DNA of 64,000 nt from Gulosibacter hominis. Lineage in GTDB: Bacteria; Actinomycetota; Actinomycetes; Actinomycetales; Microbacteriaceae. Below the pieces are notes generated by a model. It saw only the letters and a list, made by a program, of their open reading frames with translations. It made no database searches and was not told the origin of the DNA. The DNA lies in NCBI RefSeq assembly GCF_904842695.1, contig NZ_CAJGWQ010000009.1, positions 1 to 64,000 of the forward strand. Reading direction: 5' to 3'. The first letter of the stretch is position 1; each line of letters starts with the position of its first letter. Shown piece after piece: positions 9,149-17,367 of this stretch. The position numbers and the translations under genes are program-made.

Positions 9149-9315
9149 GAACGCTGCATCGCAGCAAAAGGCAAGTATAGCACCGGGCCTCACCGGCATC
9201 CCGGCGCGCTACCGCCGCTGCCGTGCCATGCCGGATGCACAGCACCGGGCCCCGAGGTCACCCCGGCGCGCTTGGCACCGGAGGCCGCGGGGCCCAGCCG
9301 GACAAACAACCGCCG
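9149..9315. other. Short intergenic with an imperfect direct repeat
   Basis: No gene is seen. An imperfect direct repeat beginning AGCACCGGGCC and ending CCGGCGCGCT occurs at about 9178-9213 and 9240-9275. It lies between tRNA-Gly and the end of the lipoprotein gene. Confidence 0.4.
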
Positions 9316-10008
9316 CTATGGCAGCTGAACGAGTTCAGGGTTTGCAGCAACAACACCGTCGAGTGCCGAGAAGTTGTACTCGCCGCCACCGCCGTGGTTA
9401 ATAACGGTGATCCACACATCGTCGACGAACATGTAGTACACGTGGGTCTTGGTGTCCGACTTGCTATCTTCGGGTACCACGAGTTCGCGGAACACGGTTA
9501 CATTGCCGAGCTTCGACTCAGCCAGCTCGTCTTTACGCATCTGGTCGATCGCTTCGTCGCGCACCCGCGCATCAACTTCCGAAACGTTCTCTACGACGTG
9601 GCCCTCAAAATTGACGGGCCAGAAGCAGATGCGGGATGAGCTCGCCTTGTTGTAAAAGGGCTGGTATTTGTTGAGCGGTTCCATCGTGTCGGTCGACACT
9701 CGCTCCGACAGTTCCGGTAGCTCGACTTCGCCGGCCTCATACGTGAATTGGTCGGGACCAAAATCCTCGTGCTCTTGCTGAGCCGATGCGTTCATCGCAT
9801 CGCATTCGGGCAGGTTCACGGCCGACGAGCCATTTTCGCTACCAGATTCCATGGTGTTCACCGCGTCGGCGGTTTGACCTTGAGAGGGGACCGTCTGCGG
9901 GTCGGTGTTCTGAGCGTCAGCGTCACTGCTGCAGCCGGTCAGCGCAAGTCCTGAAACGCATAGCAGGCCGAAGGCTGTGGCTGCGCCTTTAGTTGTGAGG
10001 GTTCGCAT
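9316..10008 (-). CDS. Secreted lipoprotein of unknown function
   Basis: A 230-residue protein with a clear lipoprotein signal peptide: MRTLTTK, a hydrophobic stretch, then lipobox LALTGC with Cys at about residue 28. The mature part starts with a Ser/Asp/Thr-rich linker, then a domain with two further cysteines (in LPECDAM and SRICFWP) that may form a disulfide. The fold resembles small actinobacterial cell-wall lipoproteins, but I do not recognise a family. The ATG at 10008 is chosen because GGGAG lies 9 bases upstream; an ATG at 10017 would overlap that site. It is monocistronic. Confidence 0.8.
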   Translation of the reverse strand: MRTLTTKGAATAFGLLCVSGLALTGCSSDADAQNTDPQTVPSQGQTADAVNTMESGSENGSSAVNLPECDAMNASAQQEHEDFGPDQFTYEAGEVELPELSERVSTDTMEPLNKYQPFYNKASSSRICFWPVNFEGHVVENVSEVDARVRDEAIDQMRKDELAESKLGNVTVFRELVVPEDSKSDTKTHVYYMFVDDVWITVINHGGGGEYNFSALDGVVAANPELVQLP

Positions 10009-10170
10009 GATTAACATCTCCCTGGGGACGTGCTTGCATCAATTGCGCGGCCCACGCTACCGATCCAGGTAGAGAGCGCAAGACCCGAAAACTTGTGATC
10101 AAAACGCAACGACCCGGATGCAACTACAGACGGATACCGGGACACTCAGCGGATTCACAACTCAAAGAAA

Positions 10171-10176
10171 TAGCTT
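10171..10176 (+). promoter_or_regulatory. -10 box for leaderless ferritin mRNA
   Basis: TAGCTT is followed by 6 bases and then the ferritin ATG, and no ribosome binding site is present, suggesting transcription starts at the A of the start codon. Confidence 0.5.
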
Positions 10177-10182
10177 GCAACC

Positions 10183-10701
10183 ATGGAAATTAAAGGCAAG
10201 CTCGCATCCGCAATCAACACCCAGATCACTCTCGAGCAGCATTCCGCACTCGCCTATGAGCAGCTCTCGTACGACATGGAAGCGCTGGATCTTCCGGGGA
10301 TTGCCAGCTGGTTCCGAGCCCAAGCGGAGGAAGAGCGCGTGCACGCAGCCAAATTTGCGCAGCACCTGCTCGACCGCGGCGGTCGACCCCAGCTCGAACA
10401 AATTGACGCGATGACCGAGCAAGCCGAAACGGTGCTCGAAGCATTCGAGGCGTCACTCGCGCAGGAAAAGCGCGTCTCGGACGCCATCCGCGACCTCTAC
10501 CGCATCGCCACTGCCGAGGGCGATATCGATTCGCTGCCGCTACTGCACTGGTTCATTGACGAACAGCTTGAAGAAGAGGCCAGCGTCAGCGAAATCATCG
10601 GCCGCGTGAAACTCATCGGCGACGACGGCGCGGGCCTGCTCAAACTCGACCAAGAACTTGGCTCGCGCCCGGGCGGCACCAATCTCGCAGAAGCCGAATA
10701 G
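10183..10701 (+). CDS. Ferritin
   Basis: A 172-residue four-helix ferritin that oxidises Fe(II) and stores iron in the cytoplasm. Ferroxidase ligands are visible: Glu in TLEQHSA (about 18), the EEERVHA motif (Glu and His, about 51-54), Glu in ASLAQEKRV (about 94) and EQLEEE (about 128-131). There is no haem-binding Met as in bacterioferritin. The start is ATG 10183, probably leaderless. It is followed by dcd; the ferritin-VIT1 fusion 1.4 kb downstream is a second iron-handling gene in this neighbourhood. Confidence 0.92.
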   Translation: MEIKGKLASAINTQITLEQHSALAYEQLSYDMEALDLPGIASWFRAQAEEERVHAAKFAQHLLDRGGRPQLEQIDAMTEQAETVLEAFEASLAQEKRVSDAIRDLYRIATAEGDIDSLPLLHWFIDEQLEEEASVSEIIGRVKLIGDDGAGLLKLDQELGSRPGGTNLAEAE

Positions 10702-10758
10702 TCCCCGCCGAGACCGAATAAGAACTGAATAGCTCGCGCATCCCGGCACGGATGTGAC

Positions 10759-10764
10759 TACGCT
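10759..10764 (+). promoter_or_regulatory. -10 box for leaderless dcd mRNA
   Basis: TACGCT lies 6 bases before the dcd ATG, with no Shine-Dalgarno sequence between. Confidence 0.55.
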
Positions 10765-10770
10765 GGCGTT

Positions 10771-11376
10771 ATGCTGCTCAGCGACCGTGACATCCGCGCC
10801 GGCATCGATGCCGGCACCATCGTGCTCGACCCGTGGGACCCACAAATGGTGCAGCCCGCGAGCGTCGACGTTCGGCTCGACCGATACTTCCGACTGTTCG
10901 ACAACCATCGGTATCCGTCGATCGACCCGTCGCAAGAACAACCTGAACTCACGCATCTCATCGAAACCGCGCCCGACGAGGCATTCATCCTGCATCCGGG
11001 CGAATTCGTGCTCGCCGCCACCTACGAGCAGGTCACGCTCGGCAACGGTATCGCCGCGCGCCTCGAAGGAAAATCATCGCTGGGGCGGCTCGGTCTGCTG
11101 ACACACTCAACGGCCGGCTTCATCGACCCCGGTTTTCAGGGGCACGTGACCCTCGAACTTTCGAACGTGGCAACGCTACCGATCAAACTGTGGCCCGGTA
11201 TGAAGATCGGGCAGCTGTGCTTTTTCCAGCTCTCGTCGGATGCCGAAGTGCCGTACGGATCAAAGCAGTACCAGTCGCGGTATTTTGGCCAGCGTGGCCC
11301 GACCGCATCCCGATCGTTTCAAAATTTCAGCACCGTCGATGTTTCGCAGCGCACCGATGGTGCCCGCGGCGCCTAG
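10771..11376 (+). CDS. dcd: dCTP deaminase
   Basis: A 201-residue enzyme converting dCTP to dUTP for thymidylate synthesis. Family signatures are present: [21 protein letters not shown] with the catalytic region, and [18 protein letters not shown]. The sequence is close to the mycobacterial type that also hydrolyses dUTP to dUMP, so bifunctionality is possible but cannot be read directly. The Nudix gene begins 12 bases downstream and is probably co-transcribed. Confidence 0.95.
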   Translation: MLLSDRDIRAGIDAGTIVLDPWDPQMVQPASVDVRLDRYFRLFDNHRYPSIDPSQEQPELTHLIETAPDEAFILHPGEFVLAATYEQVTLGNGIAARLEGKSSLGRLGLLTHSTAGFIDPGFQGHVTLELSNVATLPIKLWPGMKIGQLCFFQLSSDAEVPYGSKQYQSRYFGQRGPTASRSFQNFSTVDVSQRTDGARGA

Positions 11377-11388
11377 TAGCTCGCCACC

Positions 11389-12042
11389 ATGCCCATCCCC
11401 GAATTCATTGTTGAGCTGCGCGCCAAAATCGGCCACGCACCACTGTGGCTGATCGGTTGCACGGCAGTGGTGCTGCGTCCCCATGCAAAAGATGCCGCAA
11501 CGCTCGCCGATGCTGAAACCGCCGAACGATCAACCGGCACAGTGAACGCCGCACAGGCGCCGCGCGTCGGTCGGGGATTGCGAGCCGTCGACCGGCAGCG
11601 GTGGTCGGCGGGTGACGGCACCGAAGACGTGCTGCTGGTGCAGCGCGCCGACGACGGTCTGTGGGCGCCCGTGACCGGAGTGGTCGATCCCGGCGAGCAT
11701 CCGGCGACCGCGGCCGTTCGTGAAACCTTCGAAGAAACCCGCGTGGATGCAAAAATTGAGCGGCTCGCGCAGGTGCACGTCACCGATCAGGTCACACACG
11801 CCAACGGCGATATCGCGCAGTACACCGGCCTGGTGTTTCGGTGCCGCTATCTTGGCGGCATCGCCGGGGTGGGGGATGACGAATCGCGACAGGTGCGCTG
11901 GTGGCCGAGCAATTTGCTGCCGCCGATGCGTCAGGTGCATCGGGATGCAATCCGGGCGGCGATCGCATCTGATCCGCTGTGTGAGCTGCGCGATGGCGAC
12001 AAAATAATTCCGGTTCGACCACCAGTGCAGGGCCTAGGCTAG
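11389..12042 (+). CDS. Nudix hydrolase
   Basis: A 217-residue Nudix protein that should hydrolyse a nucleoside diphosphate linked to another moiety. The Nudix box is at about residues 103-125, with G-x5-E-x7-RE-xx-EE present (ending RETFEE), but the final Gly of the consensus is replaced: the box ends EETRV. A basic insertion of about 40 residues precedes the box. The N-terminal PEFIVELRAKIGHAPLW is typical of actinobacterial Nudix proteins. It follows dcd by 12 bases. The substrate is not predictable. Confidence 0.88.
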   Translation: MPIPEFIVELRAKIGHAPLWLIGCTAVVLRPHAKDAATLADAETAERSTGTVNAAQAPRVGRGLRAVDRQRWSAGDGTEDVLLVQRADDGLWAPVTGVVDPGEHPATAAVRETFEETRVDAKIERLAQVHVTDQVTHANGDIAQYTGLVFRCRYLGGIAGVGDDESRQVRWWPSNLLPPMRQVHRDAIRAAIASDPLCELRDGDKIIPVRPPVQGLG

Positions 12043-12075
12043 AGAGGTTGTTGACCGCCCTCGTGAAAGGTTCGC

Positions 12076-13149
12076 ATGTCGACCGCCCCCTCACCCCAGC
12101 AGATTCGGTGCTGGCGCCGGTACCTCGCCAACGAACGCGCTGAGGCCGCCACGTATCGCGCGCTCGCCGAGCGACGCACCGGCGAAGAACGCGAAATTTT
12201 GCTCGAGCTGGCAGAAGCCGAGGGCCGACACGAAGCGCATTGGATGGCGCTACTCGGCGAACACGCAACCAAACCGCGGCCACCAAAAGCAGACCTGGCA
12301 ACCCGCCTATTTGCCCGCTTTAGCCGCCGGTTTGGGTCGGTGTTCACACTCGCGCTGATGCAGAACGCCGAGGCGCGCTCACCCTATTCAGCCGACCCCG
12401 ACGCCACCGCGCAGATGGCGGCAGACGAACGCATCCATGAAGAGGTGGTGCGCTCGCTCGCTACCCGGTCACGGGCCCGGATGAGCGGTACCTTCCGCGC
12501 CGCAGTATTCGGGCTCAACGACGGCCTGGTGTCAAACCTGGCGCTGGTGCTCGGTATTGGTGCGACGGGCGCCCCGGCGCCACTCGTGCTGGCAACCGGT
12601 ATCGCGGGATTGCTGGCTGGCGCGCTTTCGATGGGTGCCGGTGAATTCGTGTCGGTTTCGTCACAGCGCGAACTGCTGGCCGCATCCGCCCCTCGTGCCG
12701 GCACGGCCGACCAGATTCCGCTGCTGGATGTGGATGCCAACGAACTCGAGCTCGTGTATCGCGCTCGCGGTATGAGCCGTGAGGAAGCGGCCGCACGCGC
12801 CAAAAACATGTTCGCTCGCCTGGATGCGGCTGAGCGACTGAGCGAGCACACCGACACGCATGAGGAGATTGGTACGCCGTGGGGCGCCGCGATCTCGAGT
12901 TTCCTGTTTTTCGCAGCCGGCGCCATCATCCCGGTGCTGCCATGGTTGTTCGGGATGCACGGGGTGCCGGCGGTGCTGGTGGCTGCGGTTGTCGTGGGCG
13001 CAGCGTTGCTACTCACCGGCGGTGTGGTGGGCGTGCTGTCGGGGGCCTCGCCCTGGAAACGGGCGCTTCGGCAGCTGCTGATCGGATATGGCGCAGCCGC
13101 GGTCACGTACCTGCTGGGGCTGGCGTTCGGCGGTGTAGTTGCCGGCTAA
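12076..13149 (+). CDS. Ferritin-like domain fused to VIT1/CCC1 metal transporter
   Basis: A 357-residue protein. Residues about 10-140 form a rubrerythrin/ferritin-like helical bundle with metal ligands in LANERAEAATY, EAEGRHEAHW, NAEARSPY and ADERIHEEV. Residues about 145-357 are a VIT1/CCC1 transporter with five hydrophobic helices and the signature FGLNDGLVSNLALVLGI. This is the MbfA layout, in which the ferritin-like domain senses or delivers iron to a membrane exporter. The ATG follows GAAAGG by 5 bases. The neighbouring ferritin suggests a shared iron-homeostasis role. Confidence 0.9.
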   Translation: MSTAPSPQQIRCWRRYLANERAEAATYRALAERRTGEEREILLELAEAEGRHEAHWMALLGEHATKPRPPKADLATRLFARFSRRFGSVFTLALMQNAEARSPYSADPDATAQMAADERIHEEVVRSLATRSRARMSGTFRAAVFGLNDGLVSNLALVLGIGATGAPAPLVLATGIAGLLAGALSMGAGEFVSVSSQRELLAASAPRAGTADQIPLLDVDANELELVYRARGMSREEAAARAKNMFARLDAAERLSEHTDTHEEIGTPWGAAISSFLFFAAGAIIPVLPWLFGMHGVPAVLVAAVVVGAALLLTGGVVGVLSGASPWKRALRQLLIGYGAAAVTYLLGLAFGGVVAG

Positions 13150-13161
13150 CAGAGCTTCCCG

Positions 13162-13184
13162 GTTAGCTGGCCGCGCCAGCTAAC
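13162..13184. terminator. Bidirectional terminator hairpin
   Basis: A perfect 10-bp stem GTTAGCTGGC/GCCAGCTAAC with a 3-base loop lies between the convergent VIT1-fusion and DUF4333 genes. No long T-run follows. Confidence 0.6.
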
Positions 13185-13207
13185 TGAGCGTGCCGGTGAG
13201 CCGGCCG

Positions 13208-13798
13208 CTAGTGTTCCGGTGCGCCGACGATGAGCTGCCCAGACTGGGACGATTGCGTGACGGTCACGGTTTGGGTGCCCTCGTTGTATTCAAACTCGCA
13301 CTGGAATGAATTGCCCTGCTCCACCTTCACCCAGGCCGGGCAGTTCACGCGGTCAACATCGGTGAGCCCGAAATCATCACGCAACACATTCGCGACCTCT
13401 GATTCGAGCTTGTTTTCGTTGTAGCTGAACACCTGGTTGGCGAAGAAAAAACCGGCTGCGGCGCCACCGACGATGCCCAACGGCAGCAGCAGCGAGAGCA
13501 CCGCGACGGTACGGCGGGCGCCGCGTCCGGGCTTGTGATTCTTGCGGCGACCACGGTTTTTGGGTTCTTCCCATTTCATCGGGGCGGGGGTGCCGTAGTT
13601 CGCCTGGCCGGTGGTGTACGAACTCAGCGGTGCGGGGGCGGCGGGGGGAGTGTTCGACGATGCCTTGGGCACCGGCTGCCAGCGCGGCGCCGGTTGGTGT
13701 GTGCCGCCGTACGACTGCGGGGATGCGTTGCCCTGCGGCTGCTGCGGGGGGCGTTGCCCAAAGCGCGGGTCCTGCGGCTGATTTGGGGGAGTGGTCAT
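13208..13798 (-). CDS. DUF4333 membrane-anchored protein
   Basis: A 196-residue protein. The first 95 residues are Pro/Gln-rich and cytoplasmic, followed by a basic stretch, one membrane helix (about 107-128) and a C-terminal DUF4333 domain outside the cell with the two conserved cysteines (VNCPAWV, FQCEFEY). The function of DUF4333 is unknown; it is common in actinobacteria as a small extracellular domain. AGAGGA precedes the ATG by 7 bases. It is the last gene of a minus-strand trio with a lipoprotein and a secreted protease. Confidence 0.85.
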   Translation of the reverse strand: MTTPPNQPQDPRFGQRPPQQPQGNASPQSYGGTHQPAPRWQPVPKASSNTPPAAPAPLSSYTTGQANYGTPAPMKWEEPKNRGRRKNHKPGRGARRTVAVLSLLLPLGIVGGAAAGFFFANQVFSYNENKLESEVANVLRDDFGLTDVDRVNCPAWVKVEQGNSFQCEFEYNEGTQTVTVTQSSQSGQLIVGAPEH

Positions 13799-13818
13799 CG
13801 GTTTTTCCTCTCAAACCA

Positions 13819-14748
13819 TCACATCGAGTTGAGCCGGCGCAGGAAGTCATCGAGCTGCTGCCGATTGGTAATTCGCAGTACATCATTGCCGGGGATGGCA
13901 TCGTCGGTCACCGGCTTCATCGAGCCCGAGGGCGCCGTTGCGGTCATCTCGAAACCGATCTGCAGTCGCAGGGAGTGATCGTCATCGCCGGTGAGCGTGC
14001 CGTTCACTTCGATTTTGGTGACGGCGCCATCACCATTCACCCACAGGTGCAGCGGCAGTTTTTTGGCGCGGGCCGTGTCGGTGAGAAAGCCGTCGAACTT
14101 TCCGTCGGCGGGAATCAGCCCCACATCTGACAGCGACTGATAGCTCACCGCTGTGGTGAAGTGCTGATCGCCGCTGGCGCTGCGTGACAGCTGCACCGGA
14201 ACGTTTTCGTCTTGCTCTCTGGTGTTGTTCCACGCATCAACCAGGTAACACATATAGGCCACCGAGTAGAGCGTGCAATTCGACTCTGGATTGCGCATCC
14301 GGTCGAGATCACCCATCGGCAGCTGCACCCAGGTTTTACCCTCGGAAACCTGTTTTTTGTAGCGGTCGCCAAGCAAGAAGTAGGTGTACGCCGATCCGGC
14401 CTGATGCGACTGGTCGAACGAGTCGCCCTCGATCGACGAAACGCGACGCGAAACATAGCTTTCGCCCTCAACCGAGGTGACGTATTCGAAGTGTGCCGAA
14501 CCATTCGAATCAGATTCGAGATGCATGTAGCCGGTGGCCTGGAACGATTCAATCTTGGTGAGGCTGGCGGTGGCATCCAGGTTGAGGAGCTTTTCACCTG
14601 CATCCGCGTGATAGGCGACCTTTTCGTCGTGATCAGCTACCGCCCACGGTTTGATTTCAAATTCCGGGGTGCAACCAGTCAAGAGGGATGCGGCCAGTAC
14701 CGAACTGAGCGCGGTCACGGTGCCGCGACGCCAGGATGCGCGCATCAT
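13819..14748 (-). CDS. Secreted lipoprotein, possibly LppX/LolA-like fold
   Basis: A 309-residue protein with basic N-terminus MMRASWRRG, a hydrophobic core and lipobox SLLTGC (Cys about 26). The mature region has alternating beta-strand character (ATGYMHLES, SAHFEYVTS, GKTWVQLP, PLHLWVNGDGAVTKIEV) similar to LolA/LppX-type lipid-binding lipoproteins, and two Cys in a C-x8-C pair (SNCTLYSVAYMCY). The start overlaps the stop of the upstream protease gene by 4 bases, implying translational coupling. The specific function is unknown. Confidence 0.8.
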   Translation of the reverse strand: MMRASWRRGTVTALSSVLAASLLTGCTPEFEIKPWAVADHDEKVAYHADAGEKLLNLDATASLTKIESFQATGYMHLESDSNGSAHFEYVTSVEGESYVSRRVSSIEGDSFDQSHQAGSAYTYFLLGDRYKKQVSEGKTWVQLPMGDLDRMRNPESNCTLYSVAYMCYLVDAWNNTREQDENVPVQLSRSASGDQHFTTAVSYQSLSDVGLIPADGKFDGFLTDTARAKKLPLHLWVNGDGAVTKIEVNGTLTGDDDHSLRLQIGFEMTATAPSGSMKPVTDDAIPGNDVLRITNRQQLDDFLRRLNSM

Positions 14749-15815
14749 GATTGGCCATCCAGGTCGCGGTAGAGATTCAATGCGGTCTGCCCCAGCACCG
14801 AAGCATTAGCGGTGGAGTTGTTGAGCGTCACGGTTGAGGTGACGCCCACCACATAGCCCGTGCCCGATTCGGCATCGTACTTGGTGAGCCAACCGCCACC
14901 CGATGACCCCTGCGTCATATCGCAGGTGTGCGCATAACCGCCCTGCCAGTTCGACGCGTAATCGGTCGAAGCGCAGACGTACTCATCGAGCCCGTCAAAT
15001 GGGGGTGCCGACGGGTATCCCACCTGCGTCAGGGTGTCGGTGGGGATGCCGAAGGCGATGCCCTGCGCACCGGTCACTTCTTGGATTGAGCGGCCATCCT
15101 GTTTCTCCATTTTGAGGAACGCGAAGTCGTAGTTCCAGCCCTCTTCTGAAGTCAGCACGCCGCTATCGTCGGTGATTGCCTTGTCGACAAACTCCTGCGG
15201 CACCGAGACACTCACTGCGGCCCACTTGCCGTAGGGAGCTTCCTGAGCGTTATTGCGATCTCCGGGCACAAAAATCATTGACTCGGCGAGCGTGCCCTTG
15301 CCGTCGGTCGACACCACACAGTGCGCGGCGGTGACGACGATGTCGCCCGAGTCAGAGTTCACGACGGTGGCAGAGCAGACGTTCAGGCCGACACCGTCAA
15401 ACGAAAAGTAGAGGCGCCCGAAAGCACTCGCACCGAGCCCCGCGCGGTCGTAAATTTCTGCATCCGAAATCACTCCCAGTCCCTTCGGTGAGGCTGGCAT
15501 CGGCGAGGTCGCGGCACGGCTCGCACCGGTTGCCGGATCGCCGGGGCCCGAAGGCAAACCGTTATCGGGAGCCTGGAAGTCCATCCCCTCGGCATCGCGA
15601 AGCTTGTTCGGGTCGCTCCAAAACTCGTGCGATTCCTGTGGCGACAGTTTGAACTCTTCACGCAGACCCGAATCGGTGCTCTTCGGCACCGGCAAGAACG
15701 GCTGATAGCCACCCGGTGAGGCCTGCACCGAAAAACTGGTGGAGCAGCCGGTAAGGGTTAGGGCCACGAGCGAAGCTACGGCGGCAAGCGCGGTGCGCAG
15801 GTGGCGAGCGCCCAT
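14745..15815 (-). CDS. Trypsin-like serine protease, lipid-anchored
   Basis: A 356-residue protein. The signal peptide ends in lipobox LTLTGC (Cys about 24), and a linker of about 95 residues precedes an S1 protease domain. The catalytic triad is visible: His in TAAHC, Asp in NYDFAFLK and Ser in TQGSSGGGW. Cys in NVCSATVV and TAAHC likely form the usual disulfide next to the catalytic His. GGAGG lies just upstream of the ATG. It is first in the operon with the lipoprotein and DUF4333 genes. Confidence 0.88.
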   Translation of the reverse strand: MGARHLRTALAAVASLVALTLTGCSTSFSVQASPGGYQPFLPVPKSTDSGLREEFKLSPQESHEFWSDPNKLRDAEGMDFQAPDNGLPSGPGDPATGASRAATSPMPASPKGLGVISDAEIYDRAGLGASAFGRLYFSFDGVGLNVCSATVVNSDSGDIVVTAAHCVVSTDGKGTLAESMIFVPGDRNNAQEAPYGKWAAVSVSVPQEFVDKAITDDSGVLTSEEGWNYDFAFLKMEKQDGRSIQEVTGAQGIAFGIPTDTLTQVGYPSAPPFDGLDEYVCASTDYASNWQGGYAHTCDMTQGSSGGGWLTKYDAESGTGYVVGVTSTVTLNNSTANASVLGQTALNLYRDLDGQS

Positions 15816-15900
15816 ACATCCTCCGAAAACCTATTCACGGGGCGGTATCCCCGCTTCACTACTCCATCGTAGGCGCGTTAGGTTGCGCATCGATCTCGAG

Positions 15901-16941
15901 ATGCAATCAGCAATTCGTGATGTGCTCTCAAGCATGCCTCGAATCTCACTGCTTGACCTCATCCCGCTGACACAAGACCAAACCCCGCACGACGCGCTAC
16001 GCGACGCGCGTGAACTGGTACTTGCCGCTGATCGGCTGGGATATCACCGGTACTGGGTTGCCGAACACCACAACACACGGGCGATTGCCTCAACCTCGCC
16101 CGCGGTGACGCTTGCCTGGCTCGGTGCCGATACCGAGCGCATCCGCCTCGGCTCGGGTGGGGTGATGTTGCCGAACCATGCCCCGTTTGTGGTGGCTGAG
16201 CAATTCGCGCTGCTTGAGGCGATGTATCCCGACCGAATTGATCTGGGCTTGGGGCGCGCGCCCGGCACCGACCCGGTTACCGCGGCTGCGCTTCGCCGTG
16301 ACACTTCGCAGGAGGCCGTGGAGCGCTACCCGAGCGATGTGGTCGAAATCATGCACTATCTCGACCCGGCTAACAGCACGGTGACGGCGAACTCACGCCA
16401 CCGCTTGCGCGCGGCTGCCGATATTCCCCACGCGCCTGAGTTTTGGCTGCTCGGTTCGAGCCTCTATTCGGCGGAGCTGGCCGGGATGATGGGGCTGCCG
16501 TATGCGTACGCCAACCATTTCAATATGGGAGGGGATGCGATGAGTGCCGCCAACCACTACCGCCGGCATTTCCGTGCCTCGGCACGGTACGAGCAGCCGC
16601 AGTTCATGGTGAGTGCATCGGTGGTGGTTGCGGGCACTGAAGCTGAGGCGCAGCGTCTCGACATGACCCAGCGGGTGTCTCGTTTTCAACTGCTTGCCGG
16701 CAAGCTTGACAAGCTGCTTTCGCCTGAGGCCGCTGCCGAGTTTGCCACCGAGGTCGAGCACACCGAGCTGTGGCAGCGCTCGAAGGGGAACCAGTATGTC
16801 GGCACCGCCGAAACTGTGCGCCGCGGGCTCGACGAACTCGTTGAGCGCACCGGTGCGGATGAGCTGCTGCTGGCGATTAACGCCTACTCGCTTGTCGACC
16901 GGCTCGAAACCCTGTCGGCGCTCGCGCCGCTGCAGCAGTAG
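15901..16941 (+). CDS. LLM class flavin-dependent oxidoreductase
   Basis: A 346-residue TIM-barrel monooxygenase-like protein of the bacterial luciferase family (MsnO8/YhbW-like group). Typical motifs are YHRYWVAEHHN, GSGGVMLPNHAPFVVAEQF and YPDRIDLGLGRAPGTD. FMN is the expected cofactor; the substrate is unknown. I start at ATG 15901, downstream of TAGGTT at 15879-15884; ATG 15934 (MPRISLLDLIPL) is an alternative that matches the usual family N-terminus. Confidence 0.88.
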   Translation: MQSAIRDVLSSMPRISLLDLIPLTQDQTPHDALRDARELVLAADRLGYHRYWVAEHHNTRAIASTSPAVTLAWLGADTERIRLGSGGVMLPNHAPFVVAEQFALLEAMYPDRIDLGLGRAPGTDPVTAAALRRDTSQEAVERYPSDVVEIMHYLDPANSTVTANSRHRLRAAADIPHAPEFWLLGSSLYSAELAGMMGLPYAYANHFNMGGDAMSAANHYRRHFRASARYEQPQFMVSASVVVAGTEAEAQRLDMTQRVSRFQLLAGKLDKLLSPEAAAEFATEVEHTELWQRSKGNQYVGTAETVRRGLDELVERTGADELLLAINAYSLVDRLETLSALAPLQQ

Positions 16942-17367
16942 CCAGGCTGCGGCCTGCCGCCCGCGCTGCATCCCTGCTGCGCCGCACGCCTGCCGCGCCG
17001 CTGACCGGGTCCTGCACTGCATCCCTGCTGTGCTGCCGCAGCGTGCAGTGCCGTGCAGATTTTTGTTTCCTGGCCTCAAAATTTTGTTTCCTGATTTTTG
17101 TTTCCTGGCTGCATCCTGCTGATTTTTGGCTGTTTTTGGCTGAAATTGGCGTGCATCCGGCCGATCTGCAGCCAGGAAACAATTTTCAGACACGGGATGC
17201 AGTCAGGAAACAATTTTCAGCAAGGCGGATGCAGCCAGGAAACAAAAATCTTCAAGGTGGCGGGGTGCGACCGGGCAAGGCACGGCGGGGAAGGGCTTGG
17301 CCTGGCAGCGCATCTCGGCCTGGCAGGACCAGGTGAGCGGGATGCGGCGGGCTGCCAGAATGGCAGG
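16942..17367. repeat. Inverted array of GTTTCCTG motifs
   Basis: This gene-free stretch holds six copies of an 8-mer arranged symmetrically: GTTTCCTG at 17065, 17086 and 17100, and its complement CAGGAAAC at 17173, 17204 and 17236. The outer pair belongs to a perfect 24-bp inverted repeat (17093-17116 and 17227-17250). The AT-rich spacers stand out from the GC-rich background. Another direct repeat, CAGGAAACAATTTTCAG, occurs at about 17173 and 17204. Read-through frames here lack coding character. Confidence 0.7.
17356..17361 (+). promoter_or_regulatory. Possible -10 box for leaderless methyltransferase mRNA
   Basis: CAGAAT lies 6 bases before the GTG start, the same geometry as other leaderless genes in this window, though the first base deviates from the TANNNT pattern. 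Confidence 0.3.
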
